Source: Arthrobacter sp.
GTDB taxonomy: Bacteria; Actinomycetota; Actinomycetes; Actinomycetales; Micrococcaceae
Direction of reading: 5' to 3'
NCBI GenBank assembly: GCA_030146405.1
Contig: JASLBS010000126.1
Span: forward strand, 1-30,106
Length of the DNA stretch: 30,106 nucleotides
Below the pieces are notes generated by a model. It ran no database searches. It was not told where the DNA came from and was given only the letters and a program-made list of their open reading frames with translations. Made by a program: the position numbers and the translations under genes. Positions 7,155 to 15,926 of this stretch are shown in pieces. Each line of letters opens with the position of its first letter. The stretch's first letter is position 1.

Positions 7155-9062
7155 GTGCAATTCCACCACCACGGTTACGTCTCCGGTGAACCCCGCACTC
7201 AACCCACAGCAGGCGTCGGAGTAGACCGGCCCGCCGATCTTCCGGAGGAGGTCGATGTCCTGATCATCGGTACCGGTCCGGCAGGAATGATCGCGGCCGC
7301 GCAGCTCTCACAGTTTCCCGGCATCACTACCCGCATCGTCGAACGTCGAGCGGAGAGATTGGCCATCGGCCAGGCCGACGGCATCCAGGCACGCAGTGTG
7401 GAGACGTTCCAGGCGTTCGGCTTCGCCCAGCGAATCACCGAAGAGGCCTACCAGATCGTCGAGATGGCCTTCTGGAAGCCGGACCCCCACAATTCCTCGC
7501 ACATCATCCGCACCGCAAGGGTCGACGACGACCCGACGGGCATCAGTGAGTTCCCGCACCTGATCGTCAACCAGGCGCGGGTCCTGGACTACTTTGCCGA
7601 GTTCATGAAGAACTCACCTACCCGCATGGAACCCGACTTCGGTTACGAGTTCTCCGGGCTCCAGGTCACCGGCGATTTCGACTACCCGGTAACGGTGACC
7701 TTGACTGGGACTGTGGGTGCCGGGCAAGGGCAGGAACGCGTTGTTCGCGCGAAGTACGTCGTAGGAGCCGATGGCGCCCGCAGCAAGGTCCGCCAGGCGA
7801 TCGGCTGTTCCCTCATCGGGGACAAGGCCAACCATGCCTGGGGCGTCATGGACGTCCTTGCCGTGACCGACTTCCCCGACATCCGCCGCAAGTGCGCCAT
7901 CCAATCCGGGAACGGCGGCAGCATCCTCCTGATCCCACGTGAAGGTGGGCATCTCTTCCGCATGTACGTCGACCTCGGCGAGACGGACGCGCACGACAAC
8001 GGGGCCGTGCGTGAGACGAGCCTCGAGCAGATCATTGCCAAAGCCAATGCCATTCTCAACCCCTACACGCTGGATGTGCGCAACGTCCCCTGGCACAGCG
8101 TCTACGAGGTGGGACACCGCCTGACCGATCGCTTCGACGACGTCCTCCCTGCGGACATCGGCACCCGGACGCCGCGGGTCTTCATCACCGGCGATGCCTG
8201 CCACACCCACAGCGCCAAAGCCGGTCAGGGCATGAACGTCTCGATGCAGGACGGGTTCAACCTCGGCTGGAAACTCGGTCATGTCCTCGAGGGACGCAGC
8301 CCCGAAAGCCTGCTGGCAACCTATTCCGCCGAACGCCAGATCGTGGCAAAGGAACTCATCGCCTTCGACAAGCAGTGGTCCGCCCTCATGGCGAAACGAC
8401 CGGAGGAATTCGAGGACCCTTCGGAACTCGAGGACTTCTATGTGCGCACCGCCGAATTTCCTGCCGGCTTCATGACGCAGTACAAGCCCTCCATGCTCAT
8501 CGCCGAGCCGGTCCATCAGCATCGCGCCCAGGGGTTCACCCTTGGTAAGCGCTTCAAGTCCGCGCCGGTGGTCCGGGTGTGTGATGGCGTGCCGATGCAG
8601 CTCGGTCACCATGCGACGGCCGATGGACGGTGGCGTATCTACGTTTTTACCGACATCGCTACCCTCGGTGCGCCATCGAAGACCACCGATTTCGCCGAGT
8701 GGATAGCGACCGCGCCCGATTCCCCCCTGGCGGTCACCCCGGCAGGGGTAGGCGTCGATGCGTGGTTCGACGTGAAGGTCATCTACCAGCAGGACCACAC
8801 CCAGGTGGACATCGGTCTCGTTCCACAGGTCTTCACACCAGCTGTGGGACCCTTCGGCTTGATCGATTACGAGAAGGTCTACGCCGCGGATCCGGCGGCG
8901 GACATCTTCGAGCTGCGTGGTCTCGACCGCTCCGGCGTCGTGGTCGTGGTCCGCCCGGACCAGTACGTCGCCGCAGTGATACCCCTCGATGCTCAGGAGG
9001 AGCTGGAGCAGTTCTTCGCCGACCTGCACCACCCTGCCCGGACGGCGCACCCTGCGTCCTAG
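7155..9062 (+). CDS. FAD-dependent aromatic hydroxylase (3-hydroxybenzoate 4-monooxygenase / phenol hydroxylase type)
   Basis: 635-aa class A flavoprotein monooxygenase. It carries the dinucleotide-binding GTGPAG (39-44), the DG motif in VVGADGARS (about 203) and the GD motif in FITGDACH (about 346), then a C-terminal thioredoxin-like domain (about 465-630) as in phenol hydroxylase and MobA. Length matches 3-hydroxybenzoate 4-monooxygenase (about 640 aa). The GTG at 7155 follows GAGGAC at a spacing of about 8. Divergent from the hpa operon with a shared 251-bp spacer, it may hydroxylate 3-hydroxyphenylacetate para to the OH, giving homoprotocatechuate by analogy with MobA; this is inference. 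A 3-hydroxybenzoate or phenol substrate is the alternative. The family call is sure, the substrate is not. Confidence 0.9.
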   Translation: MQFHHHGYVSGEPRTQPTAGVGVDRPADLPEEVDVLIIGTGPAGMIAAAQLSQFPGITTRIVERRAERLAIGQADGIQARSVETFQAFGFAQRITEEAYQIVEMAFWKPDPHNSSHIIRTARVDDDPTGISEFPHLIVNQARVLDYFAEFMKNSPTRMEPDFGYEFSGLQVTGDFDYPVTVTLTGTVGAGQGQERVVRAKYVVGADGARSKVRQAIGCSLIGDKANHAWGVMDVLAVTDFPDIRRKCAIQSGNGGSILLIPREGGHLFRMYVDLGETDAHDNGAVRETSLEQIIAKANAILNPYTLDVRNVPWHSVYEVGHRLTDRFDDVLPADIGTRTPRVFITGDACHTHSAKAGQGMNVSMQDGFNLGWKLGHVLEGRSPESLLATYSAERQIVAKELIAFDKQWSALMAKRPEEFEDPSELEDFYVRTAEFPAGFMTQYKPSMLIAEPVHQHRAQGFTLGKRFKSAPVVRVCDGVPMQLGHHATADGRWRIYVFTDIATLGAPSKTTDFAEWIATAPDSPLAVTPAGVGVDAWFDVKVIYQQDHTQVDIGLVPQVFTPAVGPFGLIDYEKVYAADPAADIFELRGLDRSGVVVVVRPDQYVAAVIPLDAQEELEQFFADLHHPARTAHPAS

Positions 9063-9188
9063 GGTGGGACAGATGAGCCGGATTCACCTTTGCCTCCTCG
9101 GGCGGTGAGTGAGCTGCCGCAGGGCTAGTGGAGAAGGAATGAGCATGGCCGGTGCGACTCCTGGAGCGTTTGATCCAACCGCTGGTGG

Positions 9189-9230
9189 TTGACAGCACCA
9201 TCCGAACATTATCTACTGAACATTCGGTAG
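9189..9230 (+). promoter_or_regulatory. paaI-paaK promoter region with PaaR-type operator
   Basis: CTACTGAACATTCGGTAG (9213-9230) is an 18-bp near-palindrome of the motif repeated at four other paa promoters. A TTGACA -35 box lies at 9189-9194; the best-spaced -10 (TCTACT, 9212-9217, 17-bp spacer) is weak and overlaps the left arm. Confidence 0.65.
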
Positions 9231-9250
9231 TGAATGATGAGGAGACATCG

Positions 9251-9817
9251 ATGTCCCAGGACCACCCGCTCCTGTCCGCAGACCATGCTTCTCGCTGGAT
9301 GGGCATCGAGGTGATGCGAATCGAGGAGGGCTACGCGCAGATCACGATGAAACTGCGCGAGGACATGCTCAACGGCTACGGGATGGCCCACGGCGGGATG
9401 ATCTTCGCCTTCGCGGACACGTGTTTCGCACTGGCCTGTAATTCTCCCTCCGGCAGTGCGGACACCATCACCGTGGGTGCCGGCGCCGATATCAACTTCA
9501 TCTCCTCCGTCCGTCAGGGCCAGACGCTCGTTGCCGAGGGCGTCGTTCGAGCCCAGGCCGGACGCAGCGGGGTCTACGACATCCAGGTGAGGGCCGACGA
9601 CGTCCTCGTGGCCGAATTCCGAGGACGCAGCCGGACCATCCCGAATCCTTCACGGAGTCCGGCCTCGACGCCGGAGGCAGAACCGGGAACGAGTTCCGGG
9701 CCGGACCATGATCACCCGTCACCGGGACAAGGAACGGCGGTGTCATCGGAGCCCTCCGGTCCATACTCCACGTCCTCCGCCACCTCGATCCAGAAGTCCG
9801 AGGGAGCCAGATCATGA
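9251..9817 (+). CDS. paaI: Hydroxyphenylacetyl-CoA thioesterase PaaI, with disordered C-terminal tail
   Basis: 188 aa. Residues 1-130 are a hotdog thioesterase with the PaaI signature NGYGMAHGG (41-49) and catalytic D56 in FAFAD. PaaI releases CoA from dead-end hydroxyphenylacetyl-CoA species and rescues the CoA pool. Family members are about 140 aa. Here a tail of about 57 residues, rich in Ser, Pro, Gly, Thr and Glu and without predicted fold, runs to the paaK start. The ATG at 9251 follows GAGGAG; the frame further upstream overlaps the promoter and operator. The stop codon overlaps the paaK start by 4 nt (ATGA), so the tail reads through what would otherwise be an intergenic gap. Confidence 0.9.
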   Translation: MSQDHPLLSADHASRWMGIEVMRIEEGYAQITMKLREDMLNGYGMAHGGMIFAFADTCFALACNSPSGSADTITVGAGADINFISSVRQGQTLVAEGVVRAQAGRSGVYDIQVRADDVLVAEFRGRSRTIPNPSRSPASTPEAEPGTSSGPDHDHPSPGQGTAVSSEPSGPYSTSSATSIQKSEGARS

Positions 9818-11157
9818 CCACGTGTTCCGTGCCCAACCCGTACACCCCCGCGGTCGTCATCGCTGATCGATCGCAGCCCGACCTCGAGGAAACCATGAGC
9901 CGGGACCAGATCGAGTCGCTGCAGCTCGATCGGCTCCGGTGGACACTTCACTACGCCTACGAGAACGTTCAGGCATACCAGGAACTCTTCGATCACCACG
10001 GGGTGCACCCCGGTGATCTCAAGGACCTCGATGATCTTCAACTCTTCCCGTACACGGACAAGGAGTTCCTGAGGAAGGCCTACCCCTTCAAGTCCCTCGC
10101 CGTCCCCATGAGCGATGTGCGCCGCATCCACGCCTCCTCCGGAACGACCGGCCAACCCACGGTGGTCGCCTACACGGAGAACGATCTCCAGACCTGGGCG
10201 ACGCTCGTGGCCCGCTGCTTCCGGTTCTCGGGCATGCGTCCGGGGGACAAGGTGCACAACGCCTACGGGTACGGACTCTTCACCGGTGGTCTCGGGGCTC
10301 ACTACGGCGCCGAACGCCTCGGGTGCGCGGTCATCCCGATGTCCGGCGGGCAGACCGAGAAGCAGGTCCAGATGATCCATGACTTCGAACCGCAGACCAT
10401 CCTGTCCACCCCCACCTATCTGCTGACCATCGCCGATGGTTTCACGAAGGCCGGGCTCGACCCCAAGAAGACCTCGCTGCGCACCGCGATCCTCGGTGCG
10501 GAGCCATGGACGGAGGAGATGCGGCGCGAGATCGAGACGACCTTCGCCATCGATGCGTGCGACATCTACGGCCTCTCCGAGGTCATGGGACCGGGAGTGG
10601 CCGGTGAGTCGGGGCACTCCAAGGACGGAGCCCATGTCTGGGAGGACCACTTCCGCCCCGAGATCATCGACCCGTTCACCGATGAGGTCCAGGAGACGGG
10701 TCGTCCGGGCGAACTCGTCTTCACCGCGCTCACCAAGGAAGCGCTGCCGATCATCCGCTACCGTACGCATGATCTCACCCGTCTGCTTCCTGGGAGCGAA
10801 CGGCCCGGCCATCGGCGAATGGGCCGGATCACCGGCCGCTCCGATGACATGATCATCCTGCGCGGGGTGAACCTCTTTCCTTCCCAGATCGAAGAACTCG
10901 TCCTCCAGGTGCCTGAACTGAGCCCTCACTTCACCCTGGAAATCACCCGGCCCGATCGAATGGATCAGATGACGATCACCATCGAACGCCGCGAGCAGGC
11001 CTCCGTAGCAGCCGCCGAGCTCGGCGCACTGAAGCTCCTGCACGACATCAAGACGAAGATCGGATCTTCCGCCTCCGTCCTGATCGCCGAGCCGGACACC
11101 CTGGCCCGATCCTCGGGCAAACTCCGCCGGGTCTACGACCGTCGAAGCAAAAACTAG
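9814..11157 (+). CDS. paaK: Phenylacetate-CoA ligase PaaK
   Basis: 447-aa AMP-forming ligase that converts phenylacetate, ATP and CoA to phenylacetyl-CoA, the first step of the aerobic hybrid pathway. It shows the P-loop SSGTTGQPT (108-116), the core ERLGCAVIP/MSGGQTEKQ region, the adenylate contact DIYGLSEVMGPG, and the C-terminal lid beginning at the RITGRSDDM hinge. Full length for PaaK (430-450 aa). The ATG at 9814 overlaps the paaI stop by 4 nt and has GGGAG upstream. Cotranscribed with paaI under the operator at 9213. Confidence 0.96.
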   Translation: MTTCSVPNPYTPAVVIADRSQPDLEETMSRDQIESLQLDRLRWTLHYAYENVQAYQELFDHHGVHPGDLKDLDDLQLFPYTDKEFLRKAYPFKSLAVPMSDVRRIHASSGTTGQPTVVAYTENDLQTWATLVARCFRFSGMRPGDKVHNAYGYGLFTGGLGAHYGAERLGCAVIPMSGGQTEKQVQMIHDFEPQTILSTPTYLLTIADGFTKAGLDPKKTSLRTAILGAEPWTEEMRREIETTFAIDACDIYGLSEVMGPGVAGESGHSKDGAHVWEDHFRPEIIDPFTDEVQETGRPGELVFTALTKEALPIIRYRTHDLTRLLPGSERPGHRRMGRITGRSDDMIILRGVNLFPSQIEELVLQVPELSPHFTLEITRPDRMDQMTITIERREQASVAAAELGALKLLHDIKTKIGSSASVLIAEPDTLARSSGKLRRVYDRRSKN

Positions 11158-11167
11158 GCGTCGACCT

Positions 11168-11192
11168 GCCGGTCCCGGCTCTGACGACCGGC
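11168..11192 (+). terminator. Possible terminator after paaK
   Basis: GCCGGTC (11168-11174) and GACCGGC (11186-11192) form a 7-bp stem with an 11-nt loop, 10 nt after the paaK stop. No U-tract follows, and transcription may continue into paaR. Confidence 0.4.
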
Positions 11193-11264
11193 ACGAGAGC
11201 AGCCTGACCCGTCATAGACTCGTGCCTTCAGGATTGTCATTCTCCCGTCGAACAGAGGCCCTTC

Positions 11265-11876
11265 ATGACCCACGCACCGACACCCGCGCTCTCACCGCGC
11301 AGGGGCCGGCCGGGCTACGACCGCGAGACCCTGCTCCGTGTCTGCGTCGAGGTCTTCAACCTGCACGGGTACGATGCGACGTCGATGGGAACCCTGTCCG
11401 ACCGCCTCGGAATTTCCAAGTCGGCCATCTACCACCACGTCGAATCGAAAGAGGAGATTCTCGACCAGGCCCTCAGCCGGGCCCTCGACGCCCTCGAGAA
11501 TGTCATCGCCTCCGAGGACAGCGCCGCGGTGTCCGATCTCGAGCGGCTCGAGCACGTGATGCGGCGCACGGTCTTCGTGCTGGTCGAACAGATGCCGTAC
11601 GTGACCCTTCTGCTGCGTCTGAGGGGGAACTCCGACGTCGAACTCCGGGCACTCGAGCGTCGGCGATCCATCACCGGTCAGGTAGCAGCGTTCATCGAAC
11701 GGGCTCAGGAGGAAGGATCCATCCGCACTGATCTCAGTAGCCGGTCGGCAGCTCGACTACTGCTGGGGATGATCAACTCGATCGTCGACTGGTACAAGCC
11801 TGAAGTGGGTGCATCCACCGGTGAGCTGGCTGACACCGTCGTGGCTCTCGCCTTCTCCGGACTACGAACCCCGTAG
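11265..11876 (+). CDS. paaR: TetR-family regulator, probable phenylacetate repressor PaaR
   Basis: 203 aa. A TetR DNA-binding domain fills about residues 18-66 (helix-turn-helix in TSMGTLSDRLGISKSAIYHH), followed by an all-helical effector domain that in PaaR-type proteins binds phenylacetyl-CoA. It lies 107 nt after paaK on the same strand. Five similar palindromes in this window are its expected targets. No copy of the motif was seen directly before this gene, so it may be expressed by read-through from paaIK or constitutively. The ATG at 11265 starts a normal TetR N-terminus; GAGG lies upstream. The call as PaaR rests on context and on the operator set. Confidence 0.88.
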   Translation: MTHAPTPALSPRRGRPGYDRETLLRVCVEVFNLHGYDATSMGTLSDRLGISKSAIYHHVESKEEILDQALSRALDALENVIASEDSAAVSDLERLEHVMRRTVFVLVEQMPYVTLLLRLRGNSDVELRALERRRSITGQVAAFIERAQEEGSIRTDLSSRSAARLLLGMINSIVDWYKPEVGASTGELADTVVALAFSGLRTP

Positions 11877-11903
11877 CTCATCACTCCTTCGGACACAGCA
11901 AGA

Positions 11904-11923
11904 GCCCCGGTTCCAACCGGGGC
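11904..11923. terminator. Bidirectional terminator between paaR and paaZ
   Basis: GCCCCGGTT-CC-AACCGGGGC is a perfect 9-bp stem with a minimal loop, placed between two convergent genes: 28 nt after the paaR stop and 22 nt after the paaZ stop. Confidence 0.85.
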
Positions 11924-11944
11924 CCTTCGCTTCCTGCACTGTTG

Positions 11945-14032
11945 TCAGGCGACGGGCCAGGCCTTCGCGACCAGTGTCAGCACGTCGTAGGTCGCCACGA
12001 TCTCGTCGTTCTGGTTGTGCAGGATCGCGTCCCAGCAGACCTCTCCGTATTCGTCCGTCACCCGGGGGGTGATCTGCTTCGCCGTCAGGGTCACCCGGAT
12101 GGCGTCGTCATAGGTGACAGGTGTGATGAATCGCAGGTGCTCCAACCCGTAGTTCGCCAGCACGGGTCCCGGAGCGGGGTCGACGAACAGGCCTGCCGCC
12201 CACGAGACGAGTAGGTAGCCGTGTGCGACCCGCCGCGGGAAGAAGGGGTTGGCTGTGGCGGCTTCCTCGTCGGTGTGCGCGTAGAAGGTGTCGCCGGTCT
12301 TCTCGGCGAAGTCGCTGATGTCCTCGAGCGTCACCGTGCGTAGCTCGGACGCGAACTGGTCGCCGATGCGAAGGTGCTCGAGTGACTTGCGGAAGGGATG
12401 GATGGCCGTTCCTGCGTCCAGGCCCTCCCTGGTGACCGTTCGAGCTGCCGCGCCGCGGTGCCACACGCCGGTGATGGCGGTGAGGATGTCCGGGGGGCCC
12501 TGGATGGCGGTGCGCTGCATGTAGTGCTTCACGCCCCGGACACCTCCGAGCTCCTCGCCGCCGCCCGCGCGACCGGGCCCCCCGTGGATGAGGTGCGGCA
12601 TGGGGGAGCCGTGACCGGTGGAGGTCTTGGCGTCCTGACGGTTCAGGTAATGGATCCGGCCGTGATGGGCACTGATCCCGGCAGCGAAACGGGCCGCGGT
12701 GGGACCGTCATTGGTGCACACGGTCGCCACCAGCGATCCGCCCCCCAGGGCTGCCAGGTGTACGGCGTCGTCGATATCGGAGTACCCGATGATGCTGGTG
12801 ACGGGGCCGAAGGCTTCGACGAAATGTACTTCCGGCGTCAGCGGGTCGTCGAAGGACAGGATCGTGACGGGGAAGAATGCACCGGCATCAGCATCCGCAT
12901 CACCCGGGGACGCATCCGGCCCCCCGAGGCGCACGGCCCCTCCAGCGGCGATCAGACGCTCGACAGCCCTCCGCACTTCGGATTGTTGGTCCTTGGAGGC
13001 AAGGGCACCCATCGTCACCCCCTCGGTGCGCGGATCCCCGATCACCACACGCTGCTCGACCCGCTCGGCCACGGCGGCAACGAGGTCCTCGACACGGTCG
13101 TGCGGAACGATGACGCGACGTATCGCCGTGCACTTCTGGCCTGCCTTCGACGTGATCTCGACGAATACCGCTTTCACGAAAGCTTCGAACTCGGGCGTGC
13201 CTACCGTGGCGTCCGGGCCGAGGATCGCGGCATTGAGGGAATCGGTCTCCGCCGTGAACCTGACCCCCTGGTTGAGGACGTTGTCATGATGGCGGAGTGT
13301 TCGTGCTGTTCCGGAGGATCCGGTGAAAGCCACGTGATCGCGGTAGTCCAGGTGATCGAGCAGATCCCGGGCCGATCCGGAGATCAACTGCAGCGAGCCC
13401 TCCGGCAGGATCCCGGAGTCGACCATCAACCGCACGCAGGCCTCGGTGACGTACCCTGTCGGCGTCGCGGGCTTGACGATGGTCGGCATCCCGGCGAGGA
13501 AGGACGGCGCGAACTTCTCCAGGAAACCCCACACGGGGAAGTTGAACGCATTGATCTGCACGGCCACCCCGGGCATGCGGGAGTACACGTGTTCACCTAG
13601 GAATGACCCGTCCTTCGACAGCTGCTCCACGGCTCCGTCGATGATGACGTTGGCATTGGGCAATTCGCGGCGGCCCTTCGAGGAGAAGGTGAAGAGGGTG
13701 CCGATCCCACCGTCGATATCGAAGAAATGATCCTTCAGTGTGCTCCCGGTCAGATAGGAGACATCGTAGAGTGCCTGTTTGTGCTCGGTCAGGTACTGGG
13801 CGATCTGCTTGAGCTTGAGCGCCCGTTCGTGGATGGTGAATTCGCCGAGTGAGCGTTGACCTATCGTGCGGGCGAACTCCACTGCCGCAAAGATGTCGAG
13901 ACCCTCGGTCGACACGCGAGCCACGACCTCACCCGTCGAGGCGTCCATGACGTCCGTGGTGCTCCGGGGTTCTGTCGGCGTCCACCACTGTCCCTGAACA
14001 TAGCTGGGAAGAATGGTCTGGGTCTGTATCAC
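11945..14032 (-). CDS. paaZ: Bifunctional oxepin-CoA hydrolase / 3-oxo-5,6-dehydrosuberyl-CoA semialdehyde dehydrogenase PaaZ
   Basis: About 695 aa. The N-terminal aldehyde dehydrogenase domain (1-520) has E262 and nucleophile C301 (GQKCTA). The C-terminal MaoC-type hydratase domain (about 555-695) has D581 and H586 in GDTFYAH. PaaZ opens the oxepin-CoA ring and oxidises the reactive aldehyde before it can cyclise. Length is as in E. coli (681 aa). No ATG fits. Two adjacent GTG codons (14035 and 14032) follow AAAGGA; I take the second because its spacing (8 nt) is better. The open frame to 14122 runs through the operator and is not coding. Own operator upstream; same strand as paaJFH. Confidence 0.95.
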   Translation of the reverse strand: MIQTQTILPSYVQGQWWTPTEPRSTTDVMDASTGEVVARVSTEGLDIFAAVEFARTIGQRSLGEFTIHERALKLKQIAQYLTEHKQALYDVSYLTGSTLKDHFFDIDGGIGTLFTFSSKGRRELPNANVIIDGAVEQLSKDGSFLGEHVYSRMPGVAVQINAFNFPVWGFLEKFAPSFLAGMPTIVKPATPTGYVTEACVRLMVDSGILPEGSLQLISGSARDLLDHLDYRDHVAFTGSSGTARTLRHHDNVLNQGVRFTAETDSLNAAILGPDATVGTPEFEAFVKAVFVEITSKAGQKCTAIRRVIVPHDRVEDLVAAVAERVEQRVVIGDPRTEGVTMGALASKDQQSEVRRAVERLIAAGGAVRLGGPDASPGDADADAGAFFPVTILSFDDPLTPEVHFVEAFGPVTSIIGYSDIDDAVHLAALGGGSLVATVCTNDGPTAARFAAGISAHHGRIHYLNRQDAKTSTGHGSPMPHLIHGGPGRAGGGEELGGVRGVKHYMQRTAIQGPPDILTAITGVWHRGAAARTVTREGLDAGTAIHPFRKSLEHLRIGDQFASELRTVTLEDISDFAEKTGDTFYAHTDEEAATANPFFPRRVAHGYLLVSWAAGLFVDPAPGPVLANYGLEHLRFITPVTYDDAIRVTLTAKQITPRVTDEYGEVCWDAILHNQNDEIVATYDVLTLVAKAWPVA

Positions 14033-14084
14033 CACGGAGGTCCTTTCACTGGGACAGCGAGTGCAGGCAACCACTCGAGTCCTG

Positions 14085-14098
14085 ACCGATCGTTCGGT
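14085..14098. promoter_or_regulatory. PaaR-type operator of paaZ
   Basis: ACCGATCGTTCGGT fits the shared motif ACCGANCGNTCGGT exactly. On the minus strand it follows a possible TGTGAC/CATACC promoter (16-bp spacer) and overlaps its -10. It lies 53 nt before the paaZ start. Confidence 0.75.
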
Positions 14099-14196
14099 AT
14101 GTCCTACGATAACCCAGGTCACATCGCGCGGCCATGGGGAGGAGAGGCATTCACGGTCACCACCGGTACGGGGTGATCCCGCTACCCGAGGCGTTC

Positions 14197-14214
14197 GGGG
14201 CAGCCGGGGCAGCC
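14197..14214. repeat. Short 9-bp tandem repeat after paaH
   Basis: GGGGCAGCC occurs twice in tandem just beyond the paaH stop codon. It is probably incidental in this GC-rich DNA. Confidence 0.5.
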
Positions 14215-14217
14215 GGG

Positions 14218-15087
14218 CTAGGTGTCGTAGGTGAAGAAACCCTTGCCGCTCTTGCGTCCGAGCTCGCCACGATCGACCATGTCCCGTATGAGCTGAGGAG
14301 GCTCGAACCGCGGACCTAGCGTGGATGCCAGGTACTCCGCTATCCCGAGACGCACATCCAGGCCGACGATGTCGGTGAGGGCCAGGGGGCCGACGGGGAA
14401 CTTATAGCCCAGGACCATCGCGTTGTCGATGTCGGCCGGCGAGGCGACGCCTTCCTCCACCATGCGGATGGCTTCGATGGCGATCGCCACGCCAAGCCGT
14501 GACGATGCGAATCCGGGAGCGTCGCGAACCACGACCGGCGTCTTCCCGAGATCCTGCACCCACCGGACGGAGAGATCCTGCAACTCGGCGGACGTGGTTC
14601 TCGAGACGACGACCTCGACGAGTTTCGATGCCGGGACCGGGTTGAAGAAGTGCAGGCCGCAGAACCGTTCGGGTCGCTCCAGGTGCTCAGCCAGTCCGTT
14701 CACGGACAAGGAGGACGTGTTCGTCGCGAGCCATGCCGTGGGGGAGAGGCGGCGCTCGACCTCCTGGAGCGCGGCCACTTTCAGGTCCCACGACTCAGGG
14801 ACGGCTTCGACGACCAGACCTACCGCCGCGAGATCACCAGAATCCGAGGAAATGGCGAGCCGGTCTGCGAGTTCCTCGAAGGTCTCCTCGGCCGTCCCGC
14901 GTTCGATGGATGCCAGGAGATCACGTTCGATCCGTTCGCGGGCATGACCGGCGGCCTCGGCATCACGCTCCACGACCGTGACATCCGAACCGGCGATGAG
15001 GAGGGCGTGTGCTATCCCGGCGCCCATGCGACCCCCTCCGAGGACTCCGGTGATATCCGGGATGCTCCGGGAACGATGGTTCCTCAT
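14218..15087 (-). CDS. paaH: 3-hydroxyadipyl-CoA dehydrogenase PaaH
   Basis: 289-aa member of the 3-hydroxyacyl-CoA dehydrogenase family. It oxidises 3-hydroxyadipyl-CoA to 3-oxoadipyl-CoA with NAD. The Rossmann motif GGGRMG is at 17-22; the catalytic region has NTSSLSV, then GLHFFNPVP and the C-terminal dimer domain beginning at DAPGF. Length is that of short 3-hydroxybutyryl-CoA dehydrogenases. E. coli PaaH is longer because its C-terminal domain is duplicated. The ATG at 15087 overlaps the paaF stop by 4 nt (ATGA). Third gene of paaJ-paaF-paaH. Confidence 0.92.
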   Translation of the reverse strand: MRNHRSRSIPDITGVLGGGRMGAGIAHALLIAGSDVTVVERDAEAAGHARERIERDLLASIERGTAEETFEELADRLAISSDSGDLAAVGLVVEAVPESWDLKVAALQEVERRLSPTAWLATNTSSLSVNGLAEHLERPERFCGLHFFNPVPASKLVEVVVSRTTSAELQDLSVRWVQDLGKTPVVVRDAPGFASSRLGVAIAIEAIRMVEEGVASPADIDNAMVLGYKFPVGPLALTDIVGLDVRLGIAEYLASTLGPRFEPPQLIRDMVDRGELGRKSGKGFFTYDT

Positions 15088-15926
15088 GCGTCGGTCTCCT
15101 GATGAAGCGTAGTCGCGGTGTGCTCCCTCTCGCCATCCGATCCGGCAGGAGATCTCTTACGGTCCAGGAAAGCCTGCATGCGGTCGAACTTGGCCTGGGA
15201 CTCGAACAGCACGGCCTGGGCGAGATCATCGATGTGCGGGTGCGCCGCACGGGGTGCCGAGAAGATGCGCTTCGAGATCCGTACAGCGAGTGGATCCTGT
15301 CGTGCGATCCGGTCGGCCAGCGCGTGAGCGGCTGCGAGGAGGTCCTCGGGGGAGTGTATCTCTGTGACGAGGTGCAGGGCGAGGGCGTCCTCGGCGTCGA
15401 GGATCCGGCCCGCGAGCAGGATCTCCAGGGCGACGGGCTCACCGACGAGCTCCTTGAGCCGCCACATGCCACCGGCAGCGGCGATGATACCCAGCCCGGC
15501 CTCGGGCTGACCGAGTTCGAGCCGGGCAGTGGCGATCCGGAAGTCCGCCGCGTAGGCCAGTTCCGCGCCCCCGCCCAGGGCGAAGCCGTCGATCGCGGCG
15601 ATCACGGGCATGGGTAGTTGATGGAGCCGATCGAAGATCCGGGAGTTGATCCCGCTCAGCGCATCCTCGCGGCGTCGCTCCCGCAACTGGGCGATGTCCG
15701 CTCCTGAGGCGAAGATCCCGCGATCGCCGATCGTGGTCCCGGAGATGATCAGTATTTTCGCCACGCGCTCGAGGTACCCGCACACGGTGTGCAGTTCGTC
15801 CACCATGGTCGCGTCGATGGCGTTGCGTACTTCGGGTCGGTCGAGGCTGACGTGGAGTCGGTCGTCCTGCTCCTGGAGACGAAGCGCGGTGAAGTGCGTG
15901 GTGAGTCGCTCTCCGGGCTGATCCAT
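15084..15926 (-). CDS. paaF: 2,3-dehydroadipyl-CoA hydratase PaaF (enoyl-CoA hydratase)
   Basis: 280-aa crotonase. It hydrates 2,3-dehydroadipyl-CoA to 3-hydroxyadipyl-CoA. Both catalytic acids of a true hydratase are present: E122 in GGGAEL and E142 in QPEAGLG; the oxyanion-hole stretch FASGADI is at 72-78. A C-terminal extension of about 20 polar residues follows the usual trimerisation helix. The ATG at 15926 overlaps the thiolase stop by 4 nt (ATGA); the frame beyond it lies inside paaJ and is a shadow. The two acids separate it from the PaaG-type isomerase at 23859. Confidence 0.9.
   Translation of the reverse strand: MDQPGERLTTHFTALRLQEQDDRLHVSLDRPEVRNAIDATMVDELHTVCGYLERVAKILIISGTTIGDRGIFASGADIAQLRERRREDALSGINSRIFDRLHQLPMPVIAAIDGFALGGGAELAYAADFRIATARLELGQPEAGLGIIAAAGGMWRLKELVGEPVALEILLAGRILDAEDALALHLVTEIHSPEDLLAAAHALADRIARQDPLAVRISKRIFSAPRAAHPHIDDLAQAVLFESQAKFDRMQAFLDRKRSPAGSDGEREHTATTLHQETDA

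Noticed and set aside
7614..9050. Long minus-strand open frame opposite the FAD hydroxylase (478 codons)
   Set aside because: Shadow of a strongly conserved flavoprotein; His/Gly/Val-rich with no family features.
9712..11043. Minus-strand open frame opposite paaK (443 codons)
   Set aside because: Shadow frame in high-GC DNA; paaK on the other strand has all its motifs.
12398..13600. Plus-strand open frame opposite paaZ (400 codons)
   Set aside because: Shadow of paaZ; no start site or domain.
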